From Paractinoplanes ferrugineus (GTDB lineage: Bacteria; Actinomycetota; Actinomycetes; Mycobacteriales; Micromonosporaceae), in NCBI RefSeq assembly GCF_016862195.1, contig NZ_BOMM01000049.1, forward strand, positions 171,876 to 235,875: a DNA stretch of 64,000 nucleotides, written 5' to 3'. The position numbers were made by a program, and so were the translations under genes. Positions 8,456 through 16,874 of this stretch are shown one piece after another (position 1 is the stretch's first letter; every line of letters begins with the position of its first letter). The notes beneath the pieces were generated by a model. That model was not told the DNA's origin. It saw nothing but the letters and a program-made list of their open reading frames with translations, and made no database searches.

Positions 8456-8976
8456 CGGCGCACCTGCCCGGCCAACTCGTGCAGCACCGTCGCGGTGTGT
8501 TCCAGCCAGCGCAGGTCGGCGTCCAGATGGAACAACGCGTGGTCGCAGATGATCCGGTCGGCCAGGTCACCGGTGCGCTTGCGCCGGGTCAGCTCGCGCA
8601 TGGCCTCGAGGTGCTTCTCGCGTTGCACGTCGAGCACGGCGGCCGCGGACCGCCCGGTCAGCAGCGCGGAGATCACCTTCGCGTAGAGGCTGCTCTGCAG
8701 GTACTGCTCGGGGTCCTCCGGCTCGTCGAGCCACCGCTGGACGTCGGTGACCCCAGCCTCGGTGATCTTGTAGATCTTCCGGTCGGGACCACCGTCCCCT
8801 TCCCCCGGTTCCACCGTGACGAACCCACCGCGCAGCAGTTTCGCCAGAGCCGTGTAGACCTGCCCGTAGGCCACCGGCCGGGACCGGCCGAAGTGCTGAT
8901 CATAGGCGCGCTTGAGGTCGTACCCGTGTTGCGCCTGCCCTTCCAGCAAAGCCAGGAACGTCGATCTCATCGTCAT
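8452..8976 (-). CDS. PadR-family transcriptional regulator
   Basis: A 174-residue protein with the PadR winged-helix domain in the first 85 residues (FLALLEGQAQHGYDLKRAYDQ; YGQVYTALAKLLRGGFV; KIYKITEAGVTDVQRWL) and a C-terminal Vir_act_alpha_C-like helical domain for dimerisation (LTGRSAAAVLDVQREKHLEAMREL). Starts at 8976 or 8970 (MTMRST or MRST) are both possible. It leads the ATPase/permease operon and probably represses it by binding the AT-rich near-palindrome directly upstream. PadR proteins usually respond to phenolics or cationic drugs, but the ligand here cannot be told. Confidence 0.9.
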   Translation of the reverse strand: MTMRSTFLALLEGQAQHGYDLKRAYDQHFGRSRPVAYGQVYTALAKLLRGGFVTVEPGEGDGGPDRKIYKITEAGVTDVQRWLDEPEDPEQYLQSSLYAKVISALLTGRSAAAVLDVQREKHLEAMRELTRRKRTGDLADRIICDHALFHLDADLRWLEHTATVLHELAGQVRR

Positions 8977-8984
8977 GGCCGAGC

Positions 8985-9006
8985 ACTATATACACCCATA
9001 CCTAGT
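8985..9006. promoter_or_regulatory. AT-rich imperfect palindrome upstream of padR-type gene
   Basis: ACTATATAC and ATACCTAGT flank a 4-base centre, matching as an imperfect dyad (outer ACTA/TAGT and inner AT steps pair). It is the only AT-rich patch for hundreds of bases and lies just upstream of the PadR start, so it may serve as both -10 region and operator. This is inference from position and symmetry only. Confidence 0.4.
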
Positions 9007-9673
9007 CGTTCGACAGTTCCCGATGTGACGGCCCGGGAATCCGCGGGTATGCAGCCCCGCACGACGGCGGTGAAGGTGGGCCTGTGCGGAGCGAGCATGG
9101 CGCTGGCGTCCTACAGCCAGGCGTCACGGCCTACAGCGCTTGCACCTCGTATCTCAGCACCGAATACCACCAGGCCAGCGTCGACGCGAATGCCGCCGCC
9201 TGCGTTGAGATCGCGATCGCTCACCCCACCTTGGCGGTGCCAGCGTTCACCCGGCTTTGACCTCGCCGGTCATGGCGCCAACAAAGCCGTTGCCCTGACG
9301 ACCGACGATCGTGTGCTGTACTTGATCAAAGGCAGAGCGGGAATCAACGGCCCGATCCTGCCGGTGCTGAGCACCGAACAGCGAGACGTACTCAAGTCAG
9401 CTGCGCTACGGCTCGCGGCCGGCCAGTCACCACTATTACAGACGCTGCGCCACGAATTGGCACCCGACGAGCCCGCCGCTCGGGAAGCCGCGCGCCTCGC
9501 CACCGAACGTCAACGGCAACGTCGTCGGCCCGACAGGATGCCTTCCAACGAAGCATGCCTTTCGTCACCGGACAGCAGGACGGCAGCGCTTACGACGACG
9601 AAGTAGCCGCGTAGGAAGCTGAGCGGATGGGCCGGTCCCGACGAAGACGCCCTCGTGCAAAAAGGCAGCTCTC
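9007..9673 (+). other. Relic region: short coding-like stretches, no intact gene
   Basis: Two coding-looking plus-strand stretches lie in different frames. One, at about 9118-9260, reads VTAYSACTSYLSTEYHQAS and on to AHPTLAVPAFTRL before a stop. The other, at about 9285-9540, reads LTTDDRVLYLIKGRAGING, then VLSTEQRDVLKSAALRLAAG and a charged tail. They look like parts of one or two decayed genes joined by a frameshift. I recognise no family. The region opens the low-quality accessory stretch that runs to about 16.3 kb. Confidence 0.35.
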
Positions 9674-10072
9674 GTGCTGGCGGCGATGGCGCCCGTCACC
9701 ATCGAGCTAGATGCCCACCTACTCGCCGCCCACCGCCGCCCGACCGTGCAACAACTGAGCGCGCACCTATGCGTCCGCCACCCGGAACGGTTCAAGTCAA
9801 CCGCTCTGGGCCCAGCCAAAGACACCAACCCACGTGTACGACGCGTGCTGGCCGAAGCTGCAGCGCGCGCCCAAAGCGAGCACCCGAAAGACGTGGACGA
9901 GCTGCTGAATGTCCTTGCCTCTGACGTCCGCTACAGCGTCCGCGCGGCGGCACAAACTACGGAGCGTCACCGGAGATGCAAGGCGGTAACGATCATTGGT
10001 GGCGAGGGCGGATACTGGCGAGCTTGCCCGCCTGAACACACGGATTTGCCGATGAGCGGATGTGGGTTCTGA
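9674..10072 (+). CDS. Hypothetical protein, possibly degraded
   Basis: A 132-codon frame from GTG at 9674, with AAAGG eight bases upstream. The first 100 residues look protein-like (LDAHLLAAHRRPTVQQLSAHL; VLAEAAARAQSEHPKDVDELL; VLASDVRYSVRAAAQ), and the last segment recalls a HEAT-like helical repeat. The final 25 residues are compositionally different and may follow a frameshift. I recognise no family. It lies among relics, so it may no longer be functional. Confidence 0.35.
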   Translation: MLAAMAPVTIELDAHLLAAHRRPTVQQLSAHLCVRHPERFKSTALGPAKDTNPRVRRVLAEAAARAQSEHPKDVDELLNVLASDVRYSVRAAAQTTERHRRCKAVTIIGGEGGYWRACPPEHTDLPMSGCGF

Positions 10073-10170
10073 GGATCGATGGATTGGTCTGGCTTGTCGG
10101 TCTTGCTGCACTACCGACGGCGACCGCGGCTTTAGCCGCCTACGGATTCGACGTCTCCGCGGGTTTCCTG

Positions 10171-10521
10171 TCAGTCATCGCCGTTATCGTCGAGCGCTGG
10201 CGGATCCACTCGTGGATCGTCCGGAGCATCCGGATAGAAGTGAACGGTAGACGACGAATTGCGTTCGGACTCCGCGACGGCGGCGGCGGCTTCCTCAGAT
10301 GTCATCGAACCGTTGCCTTCCGCCACGAATTCTTCGAATGTCTTGCCGTTTAGCGGAACGCTTTTCAAGGGGTAGAGATTACGTCCCTGACGTGGAGTCG
10401 TCGGTTCTGCGGCCGGCCCCTGTCGGCCGTCGGCCGTGCCGTCGTCAGCCGCCGCCGCACTGCTGGTCATGGCCCGGCACAGCGCGACGATCGCCAGTAC
10501 TGCCACCCAACGCAACCGCAC
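10171..10521 (-). CDS. Small secreted acidic protein
   Basis: A 116-residue protein starting at GTG 10521, with a perfect AGGAGG (10530-10535) eight bases upstream; this overrides the longer frame starting at 10611. The N-terminus VRLRWVAVLAIVALCRAMTS followed by AAAADDG is a signal peptide with a likely cut after SAAA. The mature part is acidic and Pro-rich (NLYPLKSVPLNGKTFEEFV; MTSEEAAAAVAESE; FYPDAPDDPRVDPPALDDNG). I recognise no family. The clear ribosome site and signal peptide make it the best-supported intact small gene of the accessory island. Confidence 0.6.
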   Translation of the reverse strand: MRLRWVAVLAIVALCRAMTSSAAAADDGTADGRQGPAAEPTTPRQGRNLYPLKSVPLNGKTFEEFVAEGNGSMTSEEAAAAVAESERNSSSTVHFYPDAPDDPRVDPPALDDNGDD

Positions 10522-10903
10522 GTTCCACGCCTCCTGCCGCCTGTTTACACAGAGATTGTATGCCCCTCGGTGGTGCCGCTTAGAAGACTGGTGGCTAGTA
10601 CTATTGGTCAATTATCGGCGGCACCATAGTTGAGCTTCAGCGCCCGATCGTCGTCGCCTGGTACGTCCGAGCAGTAGCGGAACTTATAACAGCTGATACA
10701 TCGCGCGATGTTGCCATTGTGCCGGTCGATTCCGGCGGGCCCGATGTTATTCATGTTGTCAGATTTTCGTTATCGATGTCAGGCAATCGCCGGACGACAG
10801 TCGACTATCCGGATTGCCGCAGATAACACGTAGGCTCAGTTGAACGAGTCGCATGTTGTTGCGGTGACGCGTCCGGCCGAAAAGACGTCTTGAGCGGCGA
10901 TGG
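10522..10903. other. Intergenic stretch without a recognisable gene
   Basis: About 380 bases, less GC-rich than the surroundings (for example AACTTATAACAGCTGATACA around 10680). It must contain the promoter of the secreted-protein gene to its left. No open frame with a ribosome site, tRNA or strong hairpin was seen. Confidence 0.5.
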
Positions 10904-11529
10904 TCAGGTGCGTTTGGCCGGCCTGGGCAGGGTGACCTCCAGTGGCTCTGTGCCGTTGAGCGGGTAGCCGCTGGGCGGCGCGCTATCGCCCGGCTCGAGG
11001 ACGGGGAAGGTGTCGTCCTGGTCGCCATGTCGCGCGTAGTAGATTCCGCTGACGGCTGCGCCGAACAACTCGCCCGCCCCCGCGCAGCCCGCCGTCAGGT
11101 CGTCGATGTCGGCGAGATTGTCGGGATCGGCCGCGATGCGCTCGAAAGACTCGCGTCCCAAGGTGATGACCCACGATCGCCAATCGGTGAACCCGTCGTC
11201 GTCGACAGGCCCGCACGCCATGTCGGCCGCGGCGGCATGCCGCCAGCTGTAGAGCCGGGTGCTGGCCGCCACCAGCTGCTGCTGCTGGAATCCGCGTAGC
11301 GCATCATCGCCAGCGTCGGCGAAGCGGTCTTCAAGCAACTCGGCCATCGTGGCCGGGTCGCGGGCAGCGTGTTTGCCGGCTCCTTCGATGATCTGCCAGA
11401 ACGAGTTCTGCTCCGCGTCTCCACGCTTGTTGTTGTGGTCGATGGTGACGCTTGCGGACGGATCGGGCGATCAGCGGCCGAGGAGGACCCGCATCCTGTG
11501 AACGCCAGAACCAGCAGCGGCGGCAGCAA
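10904..11529 (-). pseudogene. DUF4240-family lipoprotein, frameshifted
   Basis: The distal part, read from ATG 11347, is a DUF4240 domain: ALRGFQQQQLVAAS, SWRHAAAADMACGP, DGFTDWRSWVITLGR, SFERIAADPDNLAD. The domain begins further upstream in the same frame with AEQNSFWQIIEGAGKHAARD, but no start codon precedes it before a TGA at about 11466. A lipoprotein signal (LLVLAFTGC, TTG at 11529) lies upstream in another frame (CGSSSAADRPIRPQASPSTT). One indel between about 11405 and 11460 would join them. The likely ancestor is a lipoprotein with a DUF4240 domain; the present gene is broken unless the assembly is wrong there. Confidence 0.6.
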
Positions 11530-11602
11530 CCAAAGATCCGTTCTGAGCTGTGGTGACGGTGTGGTTTTGTCGGTGGCTGCCGCTTAAAGAGTCGATGCTC
11601 AG

Positions 11603-11770
11603 CGATGGGTTGAGCTGTTCGAGACGTTGACGGACCCGATCGAGGCACGCTTCGCCCAGCCGGAACCGCGGCGGCGGGTCCGGGACTTCGTGGCCGGACT
11701 GTTGGTCGAACCAGCGGTTTTGTTACGCCAGAACAGATTGCGGCAGCCCGGTACAGCGGTCATCACATGA
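11603..11770 (+). pseudogene. IS701-type transposase N-terminal relic
   Basis: The frame reads RWVELFETLTDPIEARFAQP, then EPRRRVRDFVAGLLVEPAVL and stops after 55 codons. The W-ELFE-L---IA-RF-RVEPRRRVRDY--GLL pattern is the conserved N-terminus of IS701-family transposases, and the better preserved copy at 15676 has the same block. After GLL the family sequence (APLERKNGW) is lost. It is an isolated 5' fragment with the rest of the element deleted or replaced by the integrase fragment next door. Confidence 0.65.
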
Positions 11771-11925
11771 ACAGGCAAGGTTTCACCGGCCCTGCCGAAG
11801 TGGACGTTTATGCCGAGGCCACTCTCAGCTACGAGAACCGGCAACGCGACCCTGCCTACCGAGCCATCCGTGGCCCGGAACAGGCGATGATCGACTTCGG
11901 TGGGTGCTCCGCGCACGGCTGCGCC

Positions 11926-12090
11926 GCCTACACGGCATACCAGCCAGTACCACCACCGGAAGTCGTTCGCATCCCACGGACCCCCTTCAGGCGCCGTGAA
12001 CACCAGATCGTTCGGCCGCTTGCCGGCGATCAAACGACCCACCAACTCGGCCACGCTTCTTGGCTCATGCCCGTCGTGCGTTGACCGCAC
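11926..12090 (-). pseudogene. Site-specific tyrosine integrase fragment
   Basis: The minus-strand frame contains RSVAELVGRLIAGKRPNDLV and then FTAPEGGPWDANDFRWW. This matches the pre-catalytic segment of phage-type tyrosine integrases, typically 'R-VPLP--VA--L-----G---DLVF-AP-GGPLR--NFRRR'. The catalytic R-H-R-Y motifs are absent and the frame decays after FRWW. It suggests that an integrative element or prophage once occupied this island. Confidence 0.6.
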
Positions 12091-12526
12091 TGGTCATCAA
12101 GTGCCCGGTTGTATCGAGGTCAGCAGCCAGCGAGCGAAGCAGCTTGAGTCGTCGAGCTCGGTGTACGACCTGACGGTGACCCGATACGTCTTACTTCGGG
12201 CCGGGACGAGCAACCCGGTGTCCGGCTTCCGGCCGCGTCCTCCGTGTTCGGTGAGGACGCCGCCGTACCGTGCCGGGAGAAGCGTCATTGAGTATTCGCC
12301 CGAGCCGTCGCAGGCGGCGCCGAAGATGGCCAGCTCACCGGCGGGCGGTACGTTGAGGATATGGCGCTACCTTCCATCCTCGACAGCCATGCCGGCGCCC
12401 GACCCGCCAGCGCCTTGTGCCGTCGCGGCTCACTGTCCTGCCGGCATACGGCTCAGGCCGGCACGCTGGACGTCCCCACACCGCGCAGTGCCGCGGCCAA
12501 GTTCCGATGCGCGACCGGGTCGTGAG
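12091..12526 (-). other. Unassigned stretch with a possible C-terminal gene relic
   Basis: On the minus strand a frame ending at 12097 reads LNVPPAGELAIFGAACDGSG, EYSMTLLPARYGGVL, then KTYRVTVRSYTELDDSSCFA and ends IQPGT. It has protein-like composition, but its upstream end is a TAG at about 12379 and it has no convincing start before the internal ATG at 12288. It is probably the tail of a lost gene. The remainder holds the upstream region of the large TIR/NB-ARC gene, with no clear promoter. Confidence 0.3.
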
Positions 12527-15520
12527 ATGCGCCGCGAGGTATTCCTTCTGTCGCATCCTGACGATTCCGCCCCCGTCGAGGAGCTCGCCCGCAGGTTACG
12601 AGACGCTGAGTTCGAACCGATGCATCACGGCATGGTCAGGGTGGGCGACTCTCCGCTGGCCGTGGCATCGTCGCTGCTGAGCCGCGGCCTTCCTGTAGTC
12701 ATCTGCGGTACTCCCCGCGCCGCGGTCTCGAGACTGGTCAAGTCGCTGTCGAACGCCGCGAACACCCGGCCGGGTGCGCAGGTCTTCGTGGTCCAGATGG
12801 AACCGGACATGGACCTCGATCATCTGTCGCTGACCAACGCCGTGGCGCCGTACTGGGAGGACCCCGATGCCGCGTTCCTGCGCCTCAAGCGAGCGTTGGA
12901 CGCGTGTTTCCCGCAGCCGTCGCAGGCTCCCGTGGGGTCTGCTGAGGTTGCTGGTCGGGAGCCGGACGGGCCGGTTGACTTTCTCGAGGCCACCACGGCC
13001 GGCGGCTTCAACCGGCGTGCCGTCGATGACTTCATTCAGCGGCTGCGGCCGGCTGTCGCCGCGGCCCAGTTCACTGGTGTGCCCACGCCGCCGGCGCTTC
13101 TGCGTGCGGCCGGTGTGATCGTCGGCGATCGGCTGACTCGAACCGGGCTGCTGCTGTTCGGTGCGCGGCCGCGCGATGCGCTGCCATCCGCGGTGGTGCA
13201 GTGCACGCAGTTCTACGGGACGGAGCGGACGGCCCGCCGTGACAAGATTCCTGACCTGGACCAGAACATTCAGCGTCAGATCGTCGGTGCGTGGCAGTTC
13301 GTCGCTGACCGGGTGAGGGACGGGGAGCAGCCGACCTCGTCGGGTCCATATGCCGAGGCGGTGTATCGATACCCGATGCTTGCGGTGCGCGAGGTGATCG
13401 CGAACGCGTTGGTACACCGTGACTATCAGGCGTCAGACATGTGCGTGCACGTGCGGTTGTTTACCGACCGGCTGGAGGTGACCAGTCCGGGCTCCTGGGG
13501 GTGGCGGGAGCTTGCCGACAACGAGCCGAAGAGCCTCGCGGACCTGGCAGGGGAGTCTCGACGCCGGAATTTCCGTCTTGCCAGCACTCTGACATGGATC
13601 TCCCTGGTCGAGGGCGAAGGCAGCGGCATTCCGACGGCTGTCGATGAGTGCGATCGCGTGGGGGCGCCGCGCCCTGTCGTCGTCGAGCACGATGGTCACG
13701 TCACCGTGGTCATCCGACCCATGCCGATCAAGGCGACGTCCCCGATCGTCATCGTGTACGCAGCGCGGGACCGGATCTGGGCCGAGTGGCTGCGCGGCTG
13801 GTTAACCGCCGCCGGGCTCCAAACTGTTCTGCACTGTGTGCAGACGTCCACGTCGACGCCCGGCGACTTTGGTCAGGTCTTTGTGGTCTACTCCCGTGAT
13901 CTTGCAGAACGCATGCTAGACGTGCGCACGATTACGGGCCCGGCAGACGGGTCAGGACCAGGTTCCGCGCCCTCGTTGCCCACGCTGCGCGTCGACGCCT
14001 CCTCGCAGCCGGTGTGGGGCAACCCCGTGCTGGACGTTATGGGGGTTGGCGAAACCAGGGCATTGGAGCAGATCTTCGCCGCTCTTGAGGTGCCATTCGA
14101 CGATCAGCGCGCTCCTGGTGCCTCGGGAACCGGGACCGCGGTCAGCTACCCGAACGACAGGCTGCCCGCCTCGTGGCGAATCTACCTCGTCCGGAATCCA
14201 CGCTTCATCGGCCGCGCCGCCCTGATGGAACAGATCCGCGATTGGTTCCAGAACGCAGGTGCTGGCGGGGGCCGGATGGCTCTGGTCGGCCTGCCGGGCA
14301 TCGGAAAAACACAGATCGCGCTCGAGTATGCCTATCGCTTCGGCGCGGCCTACGAGACGGTGTGGTGGATCAACGCCGCGCAACCGGACCGAGTCCGGAT
14401 GGCTCTGGTCGATCTCGCCCGAACGCTCGAAATACCGGGCGATGACGAGGAACTCGTCGCTGGGGCGCTCGAGGCCTTGCGCCGGGGAGATCGCGTTGGC
14501 AGGTGGCTGATCGTGCTCGACAACGCGGACTCACCGCGCGAACTCCACGACCTCTTACCGTTCGGGTCCGGGCACGTCCTGATCACTTCTCGCAACCCCC
14601 AGTGGAACGACATCGCGTCGGTCGTCGACGTCGATGTCTTCGACCGGGTCGATAGTGTGGAACTGCTGGGCAGACGTACCGCCGGTGTCTCGCTCGAACG
14701 GGCGGACGAGCTCGCCGCCACGCTGGGCGATCTGCCGCTCGCTCTCGAGCAAGCCCGCACTTGGCTATTCGAGACCGCCATGGTCGTCGATGAATATCTC
14801 CGCTTGCTGAGCGAGAACACCGCGCGGCTGATGGACGAAGGCGCTCCAGTCGACCATCAGGTGACCTTGTTTTCGACCGTCAGACTCGCCCATCAAGCCT
14901 TGCTTCTTCACGATCCGGCCGCTGCCGTGGTTCTGGAGTTGTGCGCTGAGCTCGCGCCGGAACCCATCCCGATCCGGCTGATCCTCGGCCAAGTGCTCAC
15001 CGACATCCTGGCCTCCATCGATCCTCGGATGCATGACCCCCTGCTGCAACGCACCTTGTATAGCCAGATCGCCCGACACTCGCTAGCTCGGATCGACTCG
15101 GAAAACAGCGCCTTGGTGCTACACCGCCTGACCCAGGACATCATCCACTCGAGCATGGACCCGGAACAACGACGAGAGCGGCAAGACCAAGCCCAAGCCA
15201 TACTGGCAGCAGCGGAACGTGGACACCCAGAAGCTGCCGACAATTGGCCAACCTTCGAGGCATTGCTCCCGCACCTTAGGCCACCCGGGAGCCTCCGGTC
15301 AGCGATTCCGGCCGTCCGGAAGCTCGTTCTCGATACGGTGACATACCTGAACTGCAGCGGTCAGCATCTCGCCGCCGGTGACCTCGCACAAGAAGCGCTA
15401 CGCGAGTGGCTGTCGCGATCCAGCGCTCAGGATCCGACCACAGAACATCTGTATCGTGAGTATCGACGCGCCCAGCGTGCGCAGGGACGTGACGATGACG
15501 CGACGTCATTCGAACAGTAA
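12527..15520 (+). CDS. Multidomain TIR-like / GHKL-ATPase / TIR-like / NB-ARC (STAND) protein, C-terminus apparently truncated
   Basis: A 997-residue protein from ATG 12527 (MRREVFLLSHPDD). Domain 1 (about 1-130) is TIR-like: VFLLSHPDDSAPVEELARRL, RVGDSPLAVASSLLSRGLPV. Domain 2 (about 145-400) matches the COG2865-type ATP-binding module (HATPase_c_4): RTGLLLFGARPRDALP, VREVIANALVHRDY at 287-300, DRLEVTSPGSWGW, VEGEGSGIP. Domain 3 (about 405-520) is a second TIR-like unit: SPIVIVYAARDRIWAEWLRG. Domain 4 is NB-ARC: FIGR at about 560, P-loop GLPGIGKT at about 588, WLIVLDNAD at about 660, VLITSRNPQW, GDLPLALEQ. The end (GDLAQEALREWL...YREYRRAQRAQGRDDDA) looks like the first TPR of an FxsT-type protein and then stops. 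It is probably a sensor or defence ATPase, and relics on both sides suggest transfer and truncation. Confidence 0.8.
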   Translation: MRREVFLLSHPDDSAPVEELARRLRDAEFEPMHHGMVRVGDSPLAVASSLLSRGLPVVICGTPRAAVSRLVKSLSNAANTRPGAQVFVVQMEPDMDLDHLSLTNAVAPYWEDPDAAFLRLKRALDACFPQPSQAPVGSAEVAGREPDGPVDFLEATTAGGFNRRAVDDFIQRLRPAVAAAQFTGVPTPPALLRAAGVIVGDRLTRTGLLLFGARPRDALPSAVVQCTQFYGTERTARRDKIPDLDQNIQRQIVGAWQFVADRVRDGEQPTSSGPYAEAVYRYPMLAVREVIANALVHRDYQASDMCVHVRLFTDRLEVTSPGSWGWRELADNEPKSLADLAGESRRRNFRLASTLTWISLVEGEGSGIPTAVDECDRVGAPRPVVVEHDGHVTVVIRPMPIKATSPIVIVYAARDRIWAEWLRGWLTAAGLQTVLHCVQTSTSTPGDFGQVFVVYSRDLAERMLDVRTITGPADGSGPGSAPSLPTLRVDASSQPVWGNPVLDVMGVGETRALEQIFAALEVPFDDQRAPGASGTGTAVSYPNDRLPASWRIYLVRNPRFIGRAALMEQIRDWFQNAGAGGGRMALVGLPGIGKTQIALEYAYRFGAAYETVWWINAAQPDRVRMALVDLARTLEIPGDDEELVAGALEALRRGDRVGRWLIVLDNADSPRELHDLLPFGSGHVLITSRNPQWNDIASVVDVDVFDRVDSVELLGRRTAGVSLERADELAATLGDLPLALEQARTWLFETAMVVDEYLRLLSENTARLMDEGAPVDHQVTLFSTVRLAHQALLLHDPAAAVVLELCAELAPEPIPIRLILGQVLTDILASIDPRMHDPLLQRTLYSQIARHSLARIDSENSALVLHRLTQDIIHSSMDPEQRRERQDQAQAILAAAERGHPEAADNWPTFEALLPHLRPPGSLRSAIPAVRKLVLDTVTYLNCSGQHLAAGDLAQEALREWLSRSSAQDPTTEHLYREYRRAQRAQGRDDDATSFEQ

Positions 15521-15675
15521 ATGGCGGTTGTACGCAAACGACAAGATGGCGAGTCGCCCTAGTACTCCAGCCGCACTTTCAGGCCTGGAGTCTGCGCAGG
15601 TAGTGGCTGGTTCCCGCCCAGTATTGATGGCGGCGCCGCCACGACGCCGATCGTGCTATGTAGACTCCCGACCTC

Positions 15676-16230
15676 GTGTCGGTGGATCTTGTGTCAGGCT
15701 GGACGGTGGGCCTGGACGATGTGATGGCCCGCATCGCGGCTCGGTTCGGACGGGTCGAACCACGCCGCCGGGTACGGGGTTACCTGCTCGGCTTGTTGTC
15801 GCCTCTGGCCGGCAAGAACGGCGGGACGATCGCCGAAGCGGCCGGCGATGCCACGCCCGACGGCATGCAGCGTCTGCTCAACCGTACCGGTTGGGACGCG
15901 GACGCTGTCCGTGATGATCTGCGCGACTACGTCATCGAACACCTCGGCGACGACAACGGCGTGTTAATCGTCGACGAGACCGGATTCCTGAAGAAAGGCG
16001 TCAAGTCCGCCGGGGTCCAGCCGCAGTATTCCGGCACGGCCGGCGAATCGAGAACTGCCAGCTCGGGGTGTTTCTCGCCTACGCCAGCAACAAAGGACGA
16101 GCCCTGATCGATCGAGAGGGCTACCTGCCACAGCGCTGGAACGACAATCCAGCCCGGCGCGCCGAGGCCGGCATCGACGAGAAGGTGAAGTTCCCGACCA
16201 AGCCCGCCCAAGGCCTGGCCATGTCTTGTG
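15676..16230 (+). pseudogene. IS701-type transposase, frameshifted and truncated
   Basis: From GTG 15676 the frame reads WTVGLDDVMARIAARFGRVE, PRRRVRGYLLGLLSPLAGKN, GDATPDGMQRLLNRTGWDAD and VLIVDETGFLKKGVKSAGV, with the first catalytic Asp in VIVDETGF. At about 16042 a one-base loss shifts the frame; the family sequence resumes as QLGVFLAYASNKGRALIDRE, GYLPQRWND, FPTKPAQGLAM. Beyond that the element is gone and unrelated sequence leads into the sigma-factor gene. It is the longest transposase remnant here and ends where the accessory island meets ordinary genes. Confidence 0.8.
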
Positions 16231-16366
16231 AGTTCCTGGCCCAGGGTGTGTTCTTGATTCACGCCAGGACGGGGGCGGAGAGACCCCTGGCTGGATGTCC
16301 CGCGGAACGCGCGCTCGGCCTCCGTCGGAAGATTTTTCGGCCGGCGGTAAAGGGATCAAGGCGCTG

Positions 16367-16864
16367 ATGCGTAAGCCAGGTGTGGAACGAGAACGGGCCG
16401 ACTTCGCGGACTTCTACCAGCGGTCCAGGGACAACTGCCTGCGCGCCGTACTCGGTGGTACGGGCGATCGCGCGCTGGCTGAGGATCTGGTGGCAGAGGC
16501 GTTCGCGCGGGCTTGGTCCTCCTGGCCGAAGGTGAGCCGGCATCCGGCGCCGGCGGCGTGGGTGGTGCGCACTGCCCTCAACCTGCGGGTGTCCTGGTGG
16601 CGGCGACGCCGACGCGAAGTCGCACTGGACAACCATGACCAGGAACGCCTGGACCGGGACAACGTGGGCACGGACGGCGCTCTGCTGAATGCCGTCCACC
16701 GACTGCCCCGGCGGCAACGTGAAGTTGTCGTGTTGCGCATCTGGCTCGACCTGGACACCCAGTCCGTGGCCGATGAGCTGGGAATTTCCGCCTCGACCGT
16801 GGCTGTCCATCTGTCTCGCGCCATTGCCACCCTACGGGCGCATCTCACGCCGGTAGCCAGTTAG
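16367..16864 (+). CDS. ECF RNA polymerase sigma factor, SigE-like family
   Basis: A 165-residue sigma factor. Region 2 covers DFYQRSRDNCLRAVLGGTGD, AEDLVAEAFARAWSSWPKV and VVRTALNLRVSWWRRRRRE; region 4 is LPRRQREVVVLRIWLDLDTQ followed by SVADELGISASTVAVHLSRA. The start is ATG 16367 (MRKPGVERERADF), preceded by AAAGGG; a GTG at 16382 is possible. The next gene, a single-pass membrane protein starting ten bases after the stop, is probably its anti-sigma partner. A longer open frame upstream belongs to transposase debris. Confidence 0.9.
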   Translation: MRKPGVERERADFADFYQRSRDNCLRAVLGGTGDRALAEDLVAEAFARAWSSWPKVSRHPAPAAWVVRTALNLRVSWWRRRRREVALDNHDQERLDRDNVGTDGALLNAVHRLPRRQREVVVLRIWLDLDTQSVADELGISASTVAVHLSRAIATLRAHLTPVAS

Positions 16865-16874
16865 GGAATCAATC

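Noticed and set aside
10060..10353. 97-codon plus-strand frame with a hydrophobic start (LVWLVGLAALPTATAALAAY)
   Set aside because: It overlaps the minus-strand secreted-protein gene, which has a perfect AGGAGG and a signal peptide; only one can be real over most of this stretch. I keep the minus-strand gene but the first 40 codons might be a relic.
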